DNA of 64,000 nucleotides from Anaerolineales bacterium (GTDB lineage: Bacteria; Chloroflexota; Anaerolineae; Anaerolineales; UBA11858): NCBI GenBank assembly GCA_028278545.1, contig JANQED010000151.1, positions 1 through 64,000 of the forward strand, written 5' to 3'. Positions 1 through 8,148 of this stretch are shown here, one piece after another. A program made the translations under genes and the position numbers. The notes under the pieces are model-generated. The model was given only the letters and a program-made list of their open reading frames with translations. It was not told the DNA's origin and ran no database searches. Position 1 is the stretch's first letter, and every line of letters starts with the position of its first letter.

Positions 1-1107
1 CTATTCGTACTGACATTGACCATAGCCATCACTACTGCCAGCGTGGAAACCGTAGGCAGTGGAGAGACGCAATTCTATTTTATGATCCCGGTGTTGATCG
101 CCAGCGTGTTGATCCGTCCATTTGCCAGCTTCATCATGGCGGCCTTCAATAGCCTGATTTTCATCGTTGCCGCCAGTGTTTTCAATCTGGAACCCGATTT
201 TTATATCAGTATTACGGGGATGTTCGTCATTGCGTTCATTTCCTGGTTGTCGGCCCGCAGTTTGGAAAACGCGCTGCGGGATTTGCGTGTGATCAACCTG
301 GAACTGGATCAACGAGTAGCTCAGCGTACGAAGGAGTTAGCTGACGCCAACGTGCAATTAGAGCAGCAAACCCGTGAATTGGCTGAGGCAAATGAGCTCC
401 TGCAGGAACTCGATCACCTGAAATCAAAGTTTATCTCCGATGTATCTCATGAACTGCGTACACCGATCAATAACCTGTCGATTTACCTTGAAATGTTGGA
501 AAGTGGCGATACAGAGAAGCACCGACGATACTTGGACGTTTTAAGAGAGGAATCAAGTCGTTTGGAGGATCTTGTGGCTGATGTTCTGGATCTATCGCGT
601 TTGGAAGCCGGCATCACGAGTTCAGCATTCAAGTGGATTGATTTGAATGAGGTTGTCGAGCGCGTGGTGGTTGCTAACCGTCTTCGGGCAGAGACCAAGG
701 GTCTGGAATTGATCTTTGAACCTGAAGATGGATTGCCGGAGGTCTTGATCGACAGGAAACTGATCAACCAGGCCCTGAACAATTTAATCGCTAACGCCAT
801 TAACTATACATCCAACGGTCATGTGAAAGCGAAAACACATTGCCATCCTGAAGAGTATCTGGCCGTTTTGGAGATTTCTGATACGGGTATGGGGATCCCC
901 TCTGAAGATTTTCAGCACATCTTCAAGCGCTTCTACCGCGGTAAGCATGCCAGCCAATCGAACATCCCAGGGACCGGGTTGGGGCTTTCCATTGCACAGG
1001 AGATCATTGATAAGCATGGCGGCAGCATCGAGTTGCAAAGCGAAGTGGGGGTTGGCTCGACTTTTACAGTTTGTTTGCCTGTCACCACAGATGATGGTGC
1101 CGATTAG
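1..1107 (+). CDS. Sensor histidine kinase, 5' end cut by window
   Basis: The frame is open from base 1, so the N-terminus lies outside the window. The visible part begins with hydrophobic segments (about residues 1-85), consistent with a membrane sensor region. A coiled-coil linker rich in Glu/Leu follows (about 95-140). Next is the HisKA phospho-acceptor helix with the motif SHELRTP, then a HATPase domain with the N box (NNLIANAINYT), G1 box (DTGMGIP) and G2 box (GTGLGLS). It should autophosphorylate on the His of SHELRTP and pass phosphate to a response regulator. No regulator is next to it here, so the partner is unknown. The signal is also unknown. Confidence 0.93.
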   Translation, partial: LFVLTLTIAITTASVETVGSGETQFYFMIPVLIASVLIRPFASFIMAAFNSLIFIVAASVFNLEPDFYISITGMFVIAFISWLSARSLENALRDLRVINLELDQRVAQRTKELADANVQLEQQTRELAEANELLQELDHLKSKFISDVSHELRTPINNLSIYLEMLESGDTEKHRRYLDVLREESSRLEDLVADVLDLSRLEAGITSSAFKWIDLNEVVERVVVANRLRAETKGLELIFEPEDGLPEVLIDRKLINQALNNLIANAINYTSNGHVKAKTHCHPEEYLAVLEISDTGMGIPSEDFQHIFKRFYRGKHASQSNIPGTGLGLSIAQEIIDKHGGSIELQSEVGVGSTFTVCLPVTTDDGAD

Positions 1108-1125
1108 GGTTCAATTCTTACGTTG

Positions 1126-1980
1126 ATGAGTGAATTTCCACCGCCCAGTTTGGACGAATTCTTGCAAAGTAGTCTGGAAGATGTGCGGAGGGTCGCGCCG
1201 AGTACTTTAATCTATGCCGCCTCAGGCACGCGCCGTGCTGCCGCCTTGGCGGGTGTTGAAACCTCCGGGGATAAATTTGCCCAATGGAGTAAAGGGGAAT
1301 TATTTCGCTGCATCGACCTGATTTTCCAACACGGGGTCGAACACCTTTTCATGCCCATGCTGGGGCCGAGTCAATTTCAGGAAAATACTGCCAATTATCG
1401 CGAACACCTTTGGCGATGGTTCATAGATGGGCTGGCCGGCCCTGACGCCATAGCACATTACCAGCGCGCTGGATGGCGAGTGCGGTTTGCCTTTGGAGAA
1501 TTCATTCCTCCATTGCAAGAAGCGACTGAACTACTGCTTACCAAATCTCCCACGGATGCGAGACATACGCTGTGGTGTTATGCCGTGCCGGATTTTCAGC
1601 GAGTCTGGAGTTGGGTCATCGAGGCCGTGCAGGGAGCCGGGGCGATGAATTACGCTGATGCGGTCCAGGCTATCTATGGAGAGCAGATCCCGCCCGCTGC
1701 GATCTATTTAGGGACAGTGAAGCCGCTTATTTCCGCTTTCCAATTGCCGCCCCTGCTGGTGGTTGACGAAGTGGAGTGCTATTGGAGTCAACGGCCAGGG
1801 TACAGCTTGGACGAAAAGCAACTGCGTTCGATACTGTACGATTATGCGTTTCTGCGCAAAACCTGGCTAGAAGATAAAACCGACCGGGCCGAGCAGGCAT
1901 TAGCTGACCAGGAGATTTGGCGGCGAGGGGATGTGTTGGGATTAGGCGAACGTTTAGGACCTTTCTGGCATCCAAAATAA
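1126..1980 (+). CDS. Rv3378c-like (tuberculosinol synthase family) cis-prenyltransferase-fold protein
   Basis: A 284-residue soluble protein with no signal peptide; TTG at 1123 is an alternative start. From memory it resembles Mycobacterium tuberculosis Rv3378c, the tuberculosinyl transferase/diterpene synthase. Both have a GTRR motif near residue 35, a segment of the type FQHGVEHLFMPM near 70, a YGE segment near 190 followed by a hydrophobic stretch, and a C-terminal motif LRSILYDYAFLR matching LRRILYDHIYLR. The residue before GTRR, an Asp needed in Rv3378c, is Ser here. The substrate is probably an isoprenoid diphosphate, but that is inference. No diterpene cyclase is adjacent; crtB/crtI-like genes lie 45 kb away. 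Confidence 0.6.
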   Translation: MSEFPPPSLDEFLQSSLEDVRRVAPSTLIYAASGTRRAAALAGVETSGDKFAQWSKGELFRCIDLIFQHGVEHLFMPMLGPSQFQENTANYREHLWRWFIDGLAGPDAIAHYQRAGWRVRFAFGEFIPPLQEATELLLTKSPTDARHTLWCYAVPDFQRVWSWVIEAVQGAGAMNYADAVQAIYGEQIPPAAIYLGTVKPLISAFQLPPLLVVDEVECYWSQRPGYSLDEKQLRSILYDYAFLRKTWLEDKTDRAEQALADQEIWRRGDVLGLGERLGPFWHPK

Positions 1981-2057
1981 GTTGCCGGTGCGCACTTCCT
2001 CCGATTTGCGCGCCTTAGAGAATTCAGGTAGGATTGGGGCAGAGGAGCGCAGCGCGA

Positions 2058-2996
2058 ATGCCTACCGAATTTCGACCCGCTTACCTGCAATTGTTGAAAA
2101 CCAGTCAGCTCAACCAGCGTGTCGCCCAGGCTTACGAGCGTCTTTCGGACTGTGAAGTCTGTGCACACGCCTGTCATATCAACCGTCGTGCAGGGGAATT
2201 AGGCACCTGCCGCACAGGGGAGCGTGCCCGCATCAGCAGTTATGGGCCGCATTTGGGCGAGGAGAATCCTCTTCGGGGTTTCCGTGGTTCCGGCACGATC
2301 TTCATGACGCGCTGCAACCTGCGCTGCCAGTATTGTCAGAACCACGATATCAGCCAGAGGGACTCGGGATATGAAGTCGAGCCTGAAGACCTGGCGATGA
2401 TCATGTTGGAGCTCCAGCAGCGTGGCTGCCATAACATAAACATTGTCTCCCCCAGTCACGTGGTGCCCCAGATCCTGGCGGGGGTACTGATCGCCGCTGA
2501 GGCCGGGCTGCGCATTCCGCTGGTCTACAACACGGGTGGTTATGACTCTCTGTCTACGCTCAAACTGCTCGATGGGGTGGTCGATATCTATATGCCCGAT
2601 ATAAAGTACGCTGACCCCGCCCTGGCTGAGCGTTACTCCAAGATCAGGGATTATCCCCAGGCCAACAAAGCTGCTGTCAAAGAAATGCATCGTCAAGTCG
2701 GCGATTTGCAACTCGATGAGCGGGGCATTGCCACCCGCGGGTTGCTCGTCCGCCACCTGATCCTGCCCAACAACCTGGCTGGCACCGATCAAATCGTCGA
2801 ATTCCTGGCCCAGGAAATTTCCAAGGACACTTATCTCAACCTGATGGATCAATACCGCCCTGCCTATCGATCCCATCACTTCCCTGAACTCACCCGCCGC
2901 ATCACCCGGGATGAGTTCGATGCTGCCGTCAAAATGGCTCACGCTGCCGGCCTGAATCGCCTGGATACAAAGAGAGCCTCGATATTTTTGTTCTGA
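2058..2996 (+). CDS. Radical SAM protein, PflX/pyruvate-formate-lyase-activase-like
   Basis: 312 residues. The radical SAM cluster motif CNLRCQYC (Cx3Cx2C) sits near residue 90 and is preceded by an N-terminal Cys-rich region (CEVCAHAC...GTC), as in the COG1313 group of PflA homologues. Later segments (NINIVSPSH, YNTGGYDS, DIYMPDIKYA) match that group. The ATG at 2058 is chosen because AGAGGAG lies about ten bases upstream; a TTG at 2034 is also in frame. The protein should reductively cleave SAM, but its substrate is unknown, and no glycyl-radical enzyme is adjacent. It is followed two bases later by the next gene, so the two are probably co-transcribed. Confidence 0.85.
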   Translation: MPTEFRPAYLQLLKTSQLNQRVAQAYERLSDCEVCAHACHINRRAGELGTCRTGERARISSYGPHLGEENPLRGFRGSGTIFMTRCNLRCQYCQNHDISQRDSGYEVEPEDLAMIMLELQQRGCHNINIVSPSHVVPQILAGVLIAAEAGLRIPLVYNTGGYDSLSTLKLLDGVVDIYMPDIKYADPALAERYSKIRDYPQANKAAVKEMHRQVGDLQLDERGIATRGLLVRHLILPNNLAGTDQIVEFLAQEISKDTYLNLMDQYRPAYRSHHFPELTRRITRDEFDAAVKMAHAAGLNRLDTKRASIFLF

Positions 2997-2998
2997 GC

Positions 2999-3889
2999 AT
3001 GAGCTTTTTCAAGCCCAGGGTATTGCGGCTAAGTGTGTTTGCGCTGGTTGCCAGTGCGGCTGCGCTCATTGCTGTCAATGTCAGCCTCGCCTGGGTCTAT
3101 GTCTCGGCCCTGACTCGGCCGGGCTGTTTCGTGCCGACTTATTTGGAAGGAATAGCTCCTCCCGAGGAGCATTGGTTGACTACAGAAGATGGACACTCGC
3201 TCCGGGCCTGGTACTACCCTTCGGAAAACGGCGCGGCGGTCCTGGCCCTGGGCGGGGTTGGTGGTTCCCTGGGGGATGCCTTGCCTCCGGTGAGACCATT
3301 GATCGAAGCTGGCTATGGTGTTTTACAGATCGATAGCCGTGCCTGCGCACGGCCACCCGCCCGCGTCACTCTGGGGGCGGATGAAATCTACGATGCCGTC
3401 GCGGGGTTGGATTTCCTTCTCTCGCGTTCTGATGTCGAGCCGGATAGAATCGGTGCTTTGGGGTTTTCTATGGGGGGCGTGACGATCATCCGCACCGCCG
3501 CCCAACGCCCCGAGATCAAGGCCGTGATCGCCGAAGGGGGTTATGACCAGCTTGGGGCGCACATCATCCAGCCTAGCGTTCCGCACTCCCTCCCACGCAA
3601 AATCTTCCTTTACACTGTCGCAGGAGTCTTTTGGCTCCAGACCAACATCAATCCCTGGGCAGTCAGCCCCTTAGATGATCTCCCGGCAATCAGCCCGCGC
3701 CCGGTTTTCTTGATCTATGGGGAGTATGAACTTGGGCGAGGCAACGGACAAGCGCAGTTCGACGCCGCCGGGGAGCCAAAATCCCTGTGGGTTGTGCCAG
3801 ATGGGGATCATGGAGCCAATTATCGAATTGCGCCAGAGGAATACGAACGACGCATGATAGAATTTTTCGACCGAACATTGCAGAAGTGA
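2999..3889 (+). CDS. Alpha/beta hydrolase with N-terminal membrane anchor
   Basis: 296 residues. An N-terminal hydrophobic segment (about 8-35) should anchor or export it. A serine hydrolase core follows with the nucleophile elbow GFSMGG near residue 158. A late Asp region (PVFLIYGEYE) and a His near the C-terminus (DGDHGAN) can complete the triad. Its start is two bases after the stop of the radical SAM gene, which suggests translational coupling. It looks like a BAAT/dienelactone-hydrolase type alpha/beta hydrolase; the substrate cannot be told. Confidence 0.8.
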   Translation: MSFFKPRVLRLSVFALVASAAALIAVNVSLAWVYVSALTRPGCFVPTYLEGIAPPEEHWLTTEDGHSLRAWYYPSENGAAVLALGGVGGSLGDALPPVRPLIEAGYGVLQIDSRACARPPARVTLGADEIYDAVAGLDFLLSRSDVEPDRIGALGFSMGGVTIIRTAAQRPEIKAVIAEGGYDQLGAHIIQPSVPHSLPRKIFLYTVAGVFWLQTNINPWAVSPLDDLPAISPRPVFLIYGEYELGRGNGQAQFDAAGEPKSLWVVPDGDHGANYRIAPEEYERRMIEFFDRTLQK

Positions 3890-3945
3890 CATTTTTGAGA
3901 CGCCTTGTAGTGAGTTTCATAACTATACATTTGATGTTCGTAGGC

Positions 3946-3951
3946 TATAAT
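3946..3951 (+). promoter_or_regulatory. Possible -10 box of the CoA-binding protein gene
   Basis: A perfect TATAAT lies 55 bases upstream of the ATG at 4007. No good -35 box is seen at normal spacing. The same GGCTATAAT context recurs before ligA (54012-54020), which mildly supports real use. Confidence 0.35.
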
Positions 3952-4006
3952 CGGCGGCGTTGCGTGTGAGCGTAGTTGTTACTGGAAAGATACGTGGAGA
4001 AACATC

Positions 4007-4447
4007 ATGGATCAGAAAATACAAGATTTCGTTGAGAGTAAACGCATTGCCATTGTGGGTGCATCCAGTGTCAGCGAGAAGTTTGGCAACATGGCCGCCA
4101 AAGAGTTGGGTGAGCGCGGCTATGAGGTCGTTTACGTGCATCCCAGCGCTGAGGAGATCGACGGTCAGCCTGTCTATGGCGATCTGGCTGCCGTCAAGGA
4201 TAAGGCCGACGCGGTCTGGGTGTGCATCCCCAAGGAGGGTGGCGAAGCTGTTTTACGCGAGGCCGCCGAAGCCGGCTTCAAGAATGTCTGGCTCCAGCAG
4301 GGAGCTTCTTCCCCTGAGCTTATCGAAGTAGGTGAGCAGCTGAACCTTGACCTGGTCGCGGGCAAATGCATCCTGATGTACGCCGAGCCGGTTGGCTCCT
4401 TCCATAAATTCCATCAGGTGATCTGGAAGTTGATCGGCCAGTATTAG
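4007..4447 (+). CDS. CoA-binding domain protein (COG1832 type)
   Basis: 146 residues forming a single Rossmann-like CoA_binding domain. It opens with IAIVGASSVSEKFGN, followed by a motif VYVHPSAEEIDGQPVY. A C-terminal region (KCILMYAEP) is typical of stand-alone YccU-type proteins, which are about 140 residues, so the gene looks complete. The stand-alone family binds CoA or a related nucleotide, and its cellular role is not settled. It stands alone between an esterase gene and a terminator. Confidence 0.85.
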   Translation: MDQKIQDFVESKRIAIVGASSVSEKFGNMAAKELGERGYEVVYVHPSAEEIDGQPVYGDLAAVKDKADAVWVCIPKEGGEAVLREAAEAGFKNVWLQQGASSPELIEVGEQLNLDLVAGKCILMYAEPVGSFHKFHQVIWKLIGQY

Positions 4448-4467
4448 GAGATGAGGTTGCCCAGATG

Positions 4468-4502
4468 CAAAGGCGAATTTGTCATGGTTCTGGTCGCCTT
4501 TG
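4468..4502. repeat. Stem-loop after the CoA-binding gene
   Basis: CAAAGGCGA at 4468-4476 is perfectly complementary to TCGCCTTTG at 4494-4502, giving a 9-bp stem with a 17-base loop. No T-run follows, so it is not a standard terminator; it may stabilise the mRNA 3' end. The rest of the 385-base gap 4448-4832 holds the terminator at 4716 and no supportable gene. Confidence 0.5.
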
Positions 4503-4715
4503 GAAGGCTTATCAGAAGGCCTTAGCCGAGGCCGGGTGATTTGCCTCTGATTGACGAGACCGTATCCACATAGATCAATTCCCCTTCAGGCCTCTTCATT
4601 GGCTGGAAGAGCAGACTTTCGCTTCTGATTCCTTCGAGGAGTTTGAGTTCAACCTGTACTTGCCGATATCCGAATAAAAATCTCAGAATTGCCCTGTGGA
4701 GGGCTACCAAAATCG

Positions 4716-4747
4716 CAGAGACGCCGAGGCGCGGCGTCTCTGTTTTT
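4716..4747 (+). terminator. Intrinsic terminator, GAGACGC-type palindrome
   Basis: CAGAGACGCCG (4716-4726) pairs perfectly with CGGCGTCTCTG (4732-4742) around a 5-base loop and is followed by TTTTT. It would end transcripts arriving from the left. The core AGAGACGC...GCGTCTCT is shared with the palindrome at 51512-51540, so this may be a genomic repeat used as a terminator. Confidence 0.75.
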
Positions 4748-4832
4748 CTGTGTCATCACAGGGTGGGTAAGACTCGATGCCCGCCTACGGAGCGCGACGA
4801 GGTTGCTCCTAAGAGTATTTTGAGAGGCTATG

Positions 4833-5549
4833 CTACTCCCAATATTCTCTAATCCAGGGGATGGTTTCTTTCAAAGGCTCCACAAATAAATGAGTCTCAT
4901 AGTGCGTGACCCCTTCCAGGATTTTGATCTTGATATCCACCCCTTGGGATTGCAGTTGTGCGACCGCGCTGAGGGTTGGGTCGATGGGTAGGACTTCATC
5001 GTCCCGCCCGTGCATGACGTAGAGGGGCACATCCCATTCGATCTCTAGGGCATTATCTGGGGGCATGCCAGCCATGACCACTGCGGCGGCAAATCGCTCG
5101 GGGTAGCTGGCAGCCAAGTGCCAGGTGCCCATGCCTCCCAGGCTGTACCCGGTGACAAGCACTCTGTTGGCGTCAATATTGTGCTTGGCCTGGATGTTGT
5201 CGAGTAGTTCGATGACAAAGGCCTCACTTTCAGGCTGCGTCCAGTCAGAGGAGGGGCAATCTGGGGAGACAATGATCGCGTCCAGGTCACGCAGGGCCGG
5301 CTCGACCATATCGGTCAGCATGAATTTGCCGTAGAACGGTGATCCGTGGCCGCCATAGTGCAACGCCAGCACCAAGGGGACGGCCGTCTTCCCGGTGTAG
5401 TTTTCTGGGATGGAGAGCGTGTATCTGTGAGAGGAGTCTAGCTCGATTTCGTAGACCCCGGGAGTCACCGGCTCGAATTTTTGGGCTGTACAAGAGGCTA
5501 TCATGGTCGACAAGATGATCGTAGAGGATATCACAGCGGTTGCATTCAT
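4833..5549 (-). CDS. Lipoprotein esterase / PHB-depolymerase-like alpha/beta hydrolase
   Basis: 238 residues. The signal peptide ends in a lipobox-like MIASC (Cys near 20), so it is probably a surface lipoprotein. The mature part has the nucleophile motif GYSLGGMG near 135, a segment MHGRDDEVLP supplying the Asp, and a late THYETH region supplying His. The segment VSPDCPSSDW is typical of the LpqC/feruloyl-esterase-like group. It should hydrolyse esters outside the membrane; the exact substrate is unknown. It is divergent from the GGDEF gene and stands alone. Confidence 0.82.
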   Translation of the reverse strand: MNATAVISSTIILSTMIASCTAQKFEPVTPGVYEIELDSSHRYTLSIPENYTGKTAVPLVLALHYGGHGSPFYGKFMLTDMVEPALRDLDAIIVSPDCPSSDWTQPESEAFVIELLDNIQAKHNIDANRVLVTGYSLGGMGTWHLAASYPERFAAAVVMAGMPPDNALEIEWDVPLYVMHGRDDEVLPIDPTLSAVAQLQSQGVDIKIKILEGVTHYETHLFVEPLKETIPWIREYWE

Positions 5550-5661
5550 GTTAATTCTACACGATCACAGGATTTTGAGGTTCATGGGACGTAGTTGATG
5601 CGCAAAGTAAGAGGATCAACTTCACCCTCGAGCCTGTTTCCCGAAAGAAGACTAAGTTCGG

Positions 5662-5667
5662 TATAAT
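5662..5667 (+). promoter_or_regulatory. Possible -10 box of the diguanylate cyclase gene
   Basis: TATAAT at 5662-5667 overlaps an in-frame ATG at 5666. If this box is real, translation must begin further down, at the ATG at 5711. No clear -35 element is visible. Confidence 0.35.
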
Positions 5668-5710
5668 GGTGCCAATTATATTCAAACTACACAAAGACTT
5701 TTTGGTCATT

Positions 5711-6979
5711 ATGAGAAATCGCCAACTGACTGCCCAGGAAAAACTGGATCGTTTGAAATGGAAGGTCTATGGTTTATCCCTTTTATTTCTGGCGGGTATC
5801 GAGTTCTACAATTTTTTCCGCGGTCTTCCTGTACTTGATAATGTCATCGACTTGTTGTTGGGCGCTGGGGGAGTGGGTATTCTAGTTGAATTTGCCTTTT
5901 GGAACGCCAAGCAATTGCAGCATCAACTAGACGAGGAATTGCAAAACAGCCAACGCCATATACGGCAAATGGTTTCATTACATACAGCTACCACAGCTCT
6001 GGTCATGACTCATGATTTGCGAGAGCTGATAGAGCGCATTCTCGAAGCCACAATGAATGCTATTGATCGTGCCGACACTGGATCGATTTACCTTATTGAT
6101 CCTGACACGAAGCAACTCAACTTGGCGACATTGCGGGGGACTGACTCTTTGGAATTGGAGAGTTCTAAGGATTTAGAGGCTTTTGCCGGCGCGTATCAGC
6201 GAGGTTACGCGGATCGAGTTATCCAGACGAAAGAGGCCATTTTGATTTCCGATGCTCATCTCGATGATGAAGATCGAGAAGTTCAGGACTCTGAGCCGAA
6301 ATTTGCTGTGCGGTCGATGATCCTGGCCCCATTATTGCTAGAGGATCGAGGGGTGGGCGTGTTGGCCCTGAACTCGTTCTCTCCAGCGGCCTTCAGCAAC
6401 ATGGATTTGGCTTCGCTGAGAACCTTCGCTACCACAGCAGCCGCCGCAATTCTCAACGCTCGTTTGTATGAAGAGACCCATTATCTGGCGGTTACGGATG
6501 TCCTGACTGGGCTGAACAATCGCCGTTATTTCTTCGAACTTGCCAGGAGTGAACTTGGCCGCGCTCGGCGGTATCAGCGTTCGTTGTCCTTGCTGATGAT
6601 GGATTTGGATCATTTCAAGCAAGTCAATGACCGATTTGGGCATACCGTGGGGGATCGGGTGCTGCGTGCTGTGGCTCAACGCTGTAAGGAAATCGTCCGT
6701 GAGCAGGATATCATTGGGCGTTATGGAGGAGAGGAATTCGCGGTGATGCTGCCCGAAGCGGACTCGCGAGCCGCCTTCCAAACCGCCAATCGCATTCGAG
6801 AACGCATCGCCGAGGCCCCCTTTACCACCTCCAATGGAGATCAGATCGGTCTCACGGTGAGCATTGGCGTGGCTACACTTGATGAAGACACTCGCGACCT
6901 GACGACATTCGTCAATGCTGCTGATACCGCCCTTTACAAGGCTAAAGAGTCCGGCAAGGATTGTATCGTTGTAGTATAA
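5711..6979 (+). CDS. GAF-GGDEF diguanylate cyclase
   Basis: 422 residues from the ATG at 5711; an ATG at 5666 would add 15 residues but overlaps a TATAAT box. Two hydrophobic segments lie near the N-terminus (about 22-40 and 46-66), then a coiled coil, a GAF domain (about 85-235) and a C-terminal GGDEF domain. The active-site motif is YGGEEF. The I-site RxxD (REQD) lies five residues before it, so the enzyme should make c-di-GMP and be inhibited by its product. No phosphodiesterase or PilZ gene is nearby. Confidence 0.93.
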   Translation: MRNRQLTAQEKLDRLKWKVYGLSLLFLAGIEFYNFFRGLPVLDNVIDLLLGAGGVGILVEFAFWNAKQLQHQLDEELQNSQRHIRQMVSLHTATTALVMTHDLRELIERILEATMNAIDRADTGSIYLIDPDTKQLNLATLRGTDSLELESSKDLEAFAGAYQRGYADRVIQTKEAILISDAHLDDEDREVQDSEPKFAVRSMILAPLLLEDRGVGVLALNSFSPAAFSNMDLASLRTFATTAAAAILNARLYEETHYLAVTDVLTGLNNRRYFFELARSELGRARRYQRSLSLLMMDLDHFKQVNDRFGHTVGDRVLRAVAQRCKEIVREQDIIGRYGGEEFAVMLPEADSRAAFQTANRIRERIAEAPFTTSNGDQIGLTVSIGVATLDEDTRDLTTFVNAADTALYKAKESGKDCIVVV

Positions 6980-7055
6980 GAATTTCCGAATACATCGAAA
7001 TTTAGAGTAGGTACGTTTTGTTGCTTGAGGGGATTTTTTCAGGTATATTGTGGGT

Positions 7056-7883
7056 ATGAACCTAGAGCTCAAGTCCGTGTTGCAGTATGGTGTAGACGAA
7101 ACCCTACAGGTGCTCAATCAGGGTTTTTCAGATTATATTGTCCCTATCCATATTGGCAGAGAGCAATTCTTTAATATGTTGAAATGTGACAGCATCAATG
7201 CCGATAGTAGCCGCATCGTCATTCGGAATGGGGAGGCTGTCGGGGCGGCATTAGTCGCCCGGCGTGGCTGGAACAGCCGCTTGGCGGGGATGGCTATCGT
7301 CCCTGGTGTGCGGGGGCAGGGAGTTGGCCGCTGGTTGATGAAACAGCTGATTGATGAGGCCCGCCAACGTGGGGATCGTCGTATGGAATTAGAAGTCATC
7401 GAACAAAACGGCCCGGCTGTGAGCCTCTATAAAAATGCTGGCTTTGTGGTCTTGCGTCGCTTGGTTAGTTTTGTTATCAAACAGCCCGAAGGCGAATCGT
7501 ACCCCATTAAGGAGATCGATCTGCGGATGATGGGACGATTGGTGAGCGCTTATGGCCTCTCGGACTTGCCCTGGCAAATATCCGGTGAGACAGTGGCGCA
7601 GCTAGGCCCACCATTTCAAGCATACTCGCTTGACGATAGCTATGTAGCAATATCTTCACCTCAGGAACCGAGCATCTCCTTGCGATCGATGTTGTTGATG
7701 CCCGAAGCCCAGAAAGGGAATCAGGTGGAAAATCTATTGCAGGGGCTGTTTGCGCGTTTCCCTGGTAAAACCTGGCAGGTTCCGGCCATCTTTCCGGAAG
7801 AATTTGGGGACATCTTCGAACGGTCGGGGTTTGAAGAAGAGCAATTATCGCAGTTGCAGATGGTTTTGGTGTTGGCGGATTAA
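7056..7883 (+). CDS. GNAT-family N-acetyltransferase
   Basis: 275 residues, with GTG at 7050 as an alternative start. The acetyl-CoA binding motif A reads VRGQGVGRWL near residue 87. It is followed by ELEVIEQNGPAVSLYKNAGF, the usual beta4-alpha4 region. The C-terminal half (about 150-275) is a second, diverged unit with no visible acetyl-CoA motif, as in two-lobed GNAT proteins. The acceptor substrate is unknown. It is a single-gene unit ending just before an RNA gene with its own promoter. Confidence 0.85.
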   Translation: MNLELKSVLQYGVDETLQVLNQGFSDYIVPIHIGREQFFNMLKCDSINADSSRIVIRNGEAVGAALVARRGWNSRLAGMAIVPGVRGQGVGRWLMKQLIDEARQRGDRRMELEVIEQNGPAVSLYKNAGFVVLRRLVSFVIKQPEGESYPIKEIDLRMMGRLVSAYGLSDLPWQISGETVAQLGPPFQAYSLDDSYVAISSPQEPSISLRSMLLMPEAQKGNQVENLLQGLFARFPGKTWQVPAIFPEEFGDIFERSGFEEEQLSQLQMVLVLAD

Positions 7884-7901
7884 TTCTCTATCAACAGTCT
7901 C

Positions 7902-7929
7902 TTGACACTCGTATATCCTTTGGTAAACT
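7902..7929 (+). promoter_or_regulatory. Promoter of the structured RNA upstream of proS
   Basis: TTGACA at 7902-7907 is a perfect -35 box. TAAACT at 7924-7929 is a fair -10 box at 16-base spacing. Predicted transcription starts near 7936. No open frame with a start follows before the terminator at 8047. Confidence 0.65.
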
Positions 7930-7935
7930 ATCTTT

Positions 7936-8077
7936 CGTAATGAACGCTATGTGCTTCTCCCCAGCTCCCGCCCCTAGCAGCCGCAAGCCACGATAGGCTT
8001 TTGGTCTCTTGGGGTTGGTGGGAAGCCCGTCCACCGTACTAAACCGCCCTCTGGACTGACAAGCCAGAGGGTTTTTT
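7936..8077 (+). ncRNA. Candidate structured small RNA or proS leader (6S-like?)
   Basis: About 140 bases lie between a promoter and an intrinsic terminator and have no coding frame. It can fold into a long interrupted hairpin: GCTTC (7953-7957) with GAAGC (8022-8026), CCCCAG (7959-7964) with TTGGGG (8009-8014), CCTA (7973-7976) with TAGG (7994-7997). CCCGTCCAC just before the terminator is complementary to GTGGACGGG just after it, which offers an alternative fold. The long hairpin with internal loops recalls 6S RNA. Its position ahead of proS also allows an attenuating leader. The T-box consensus was not found. Identity is unproven. Confidence 0.45.
8047..8077 (+). terminator. Intrinsic terminator before proS
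   Basis: CCCTCTGG (8047-8054) pairs perfectly with CCAGAGGG (8064-8071) across a 9-base loop and is followed at once by TTTTTT. It ends the RNA starting near 7936. If read-through is controlled it would regulate proS. Confidence 0.85.
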
Positions 8078-8148
8078 GTGCCAGTGGACGGGTTCTGCTT
8101 ATCCACTCGCCGTAGAGATATCAAAAAACGCAGTCAACGGAGGTTCCC

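Noticed and set aside
7936..8077. Signal recognition particle RNA
   Set aside because: The GGAAGCAGCC-type apical motif is not present on either strand.
7936..8148. T-box riboswitch for proS
   Set aside because: The conserved T-box sequence of the AGGGTGGNACCGCG type is absent, although a leader-like terminator exists.
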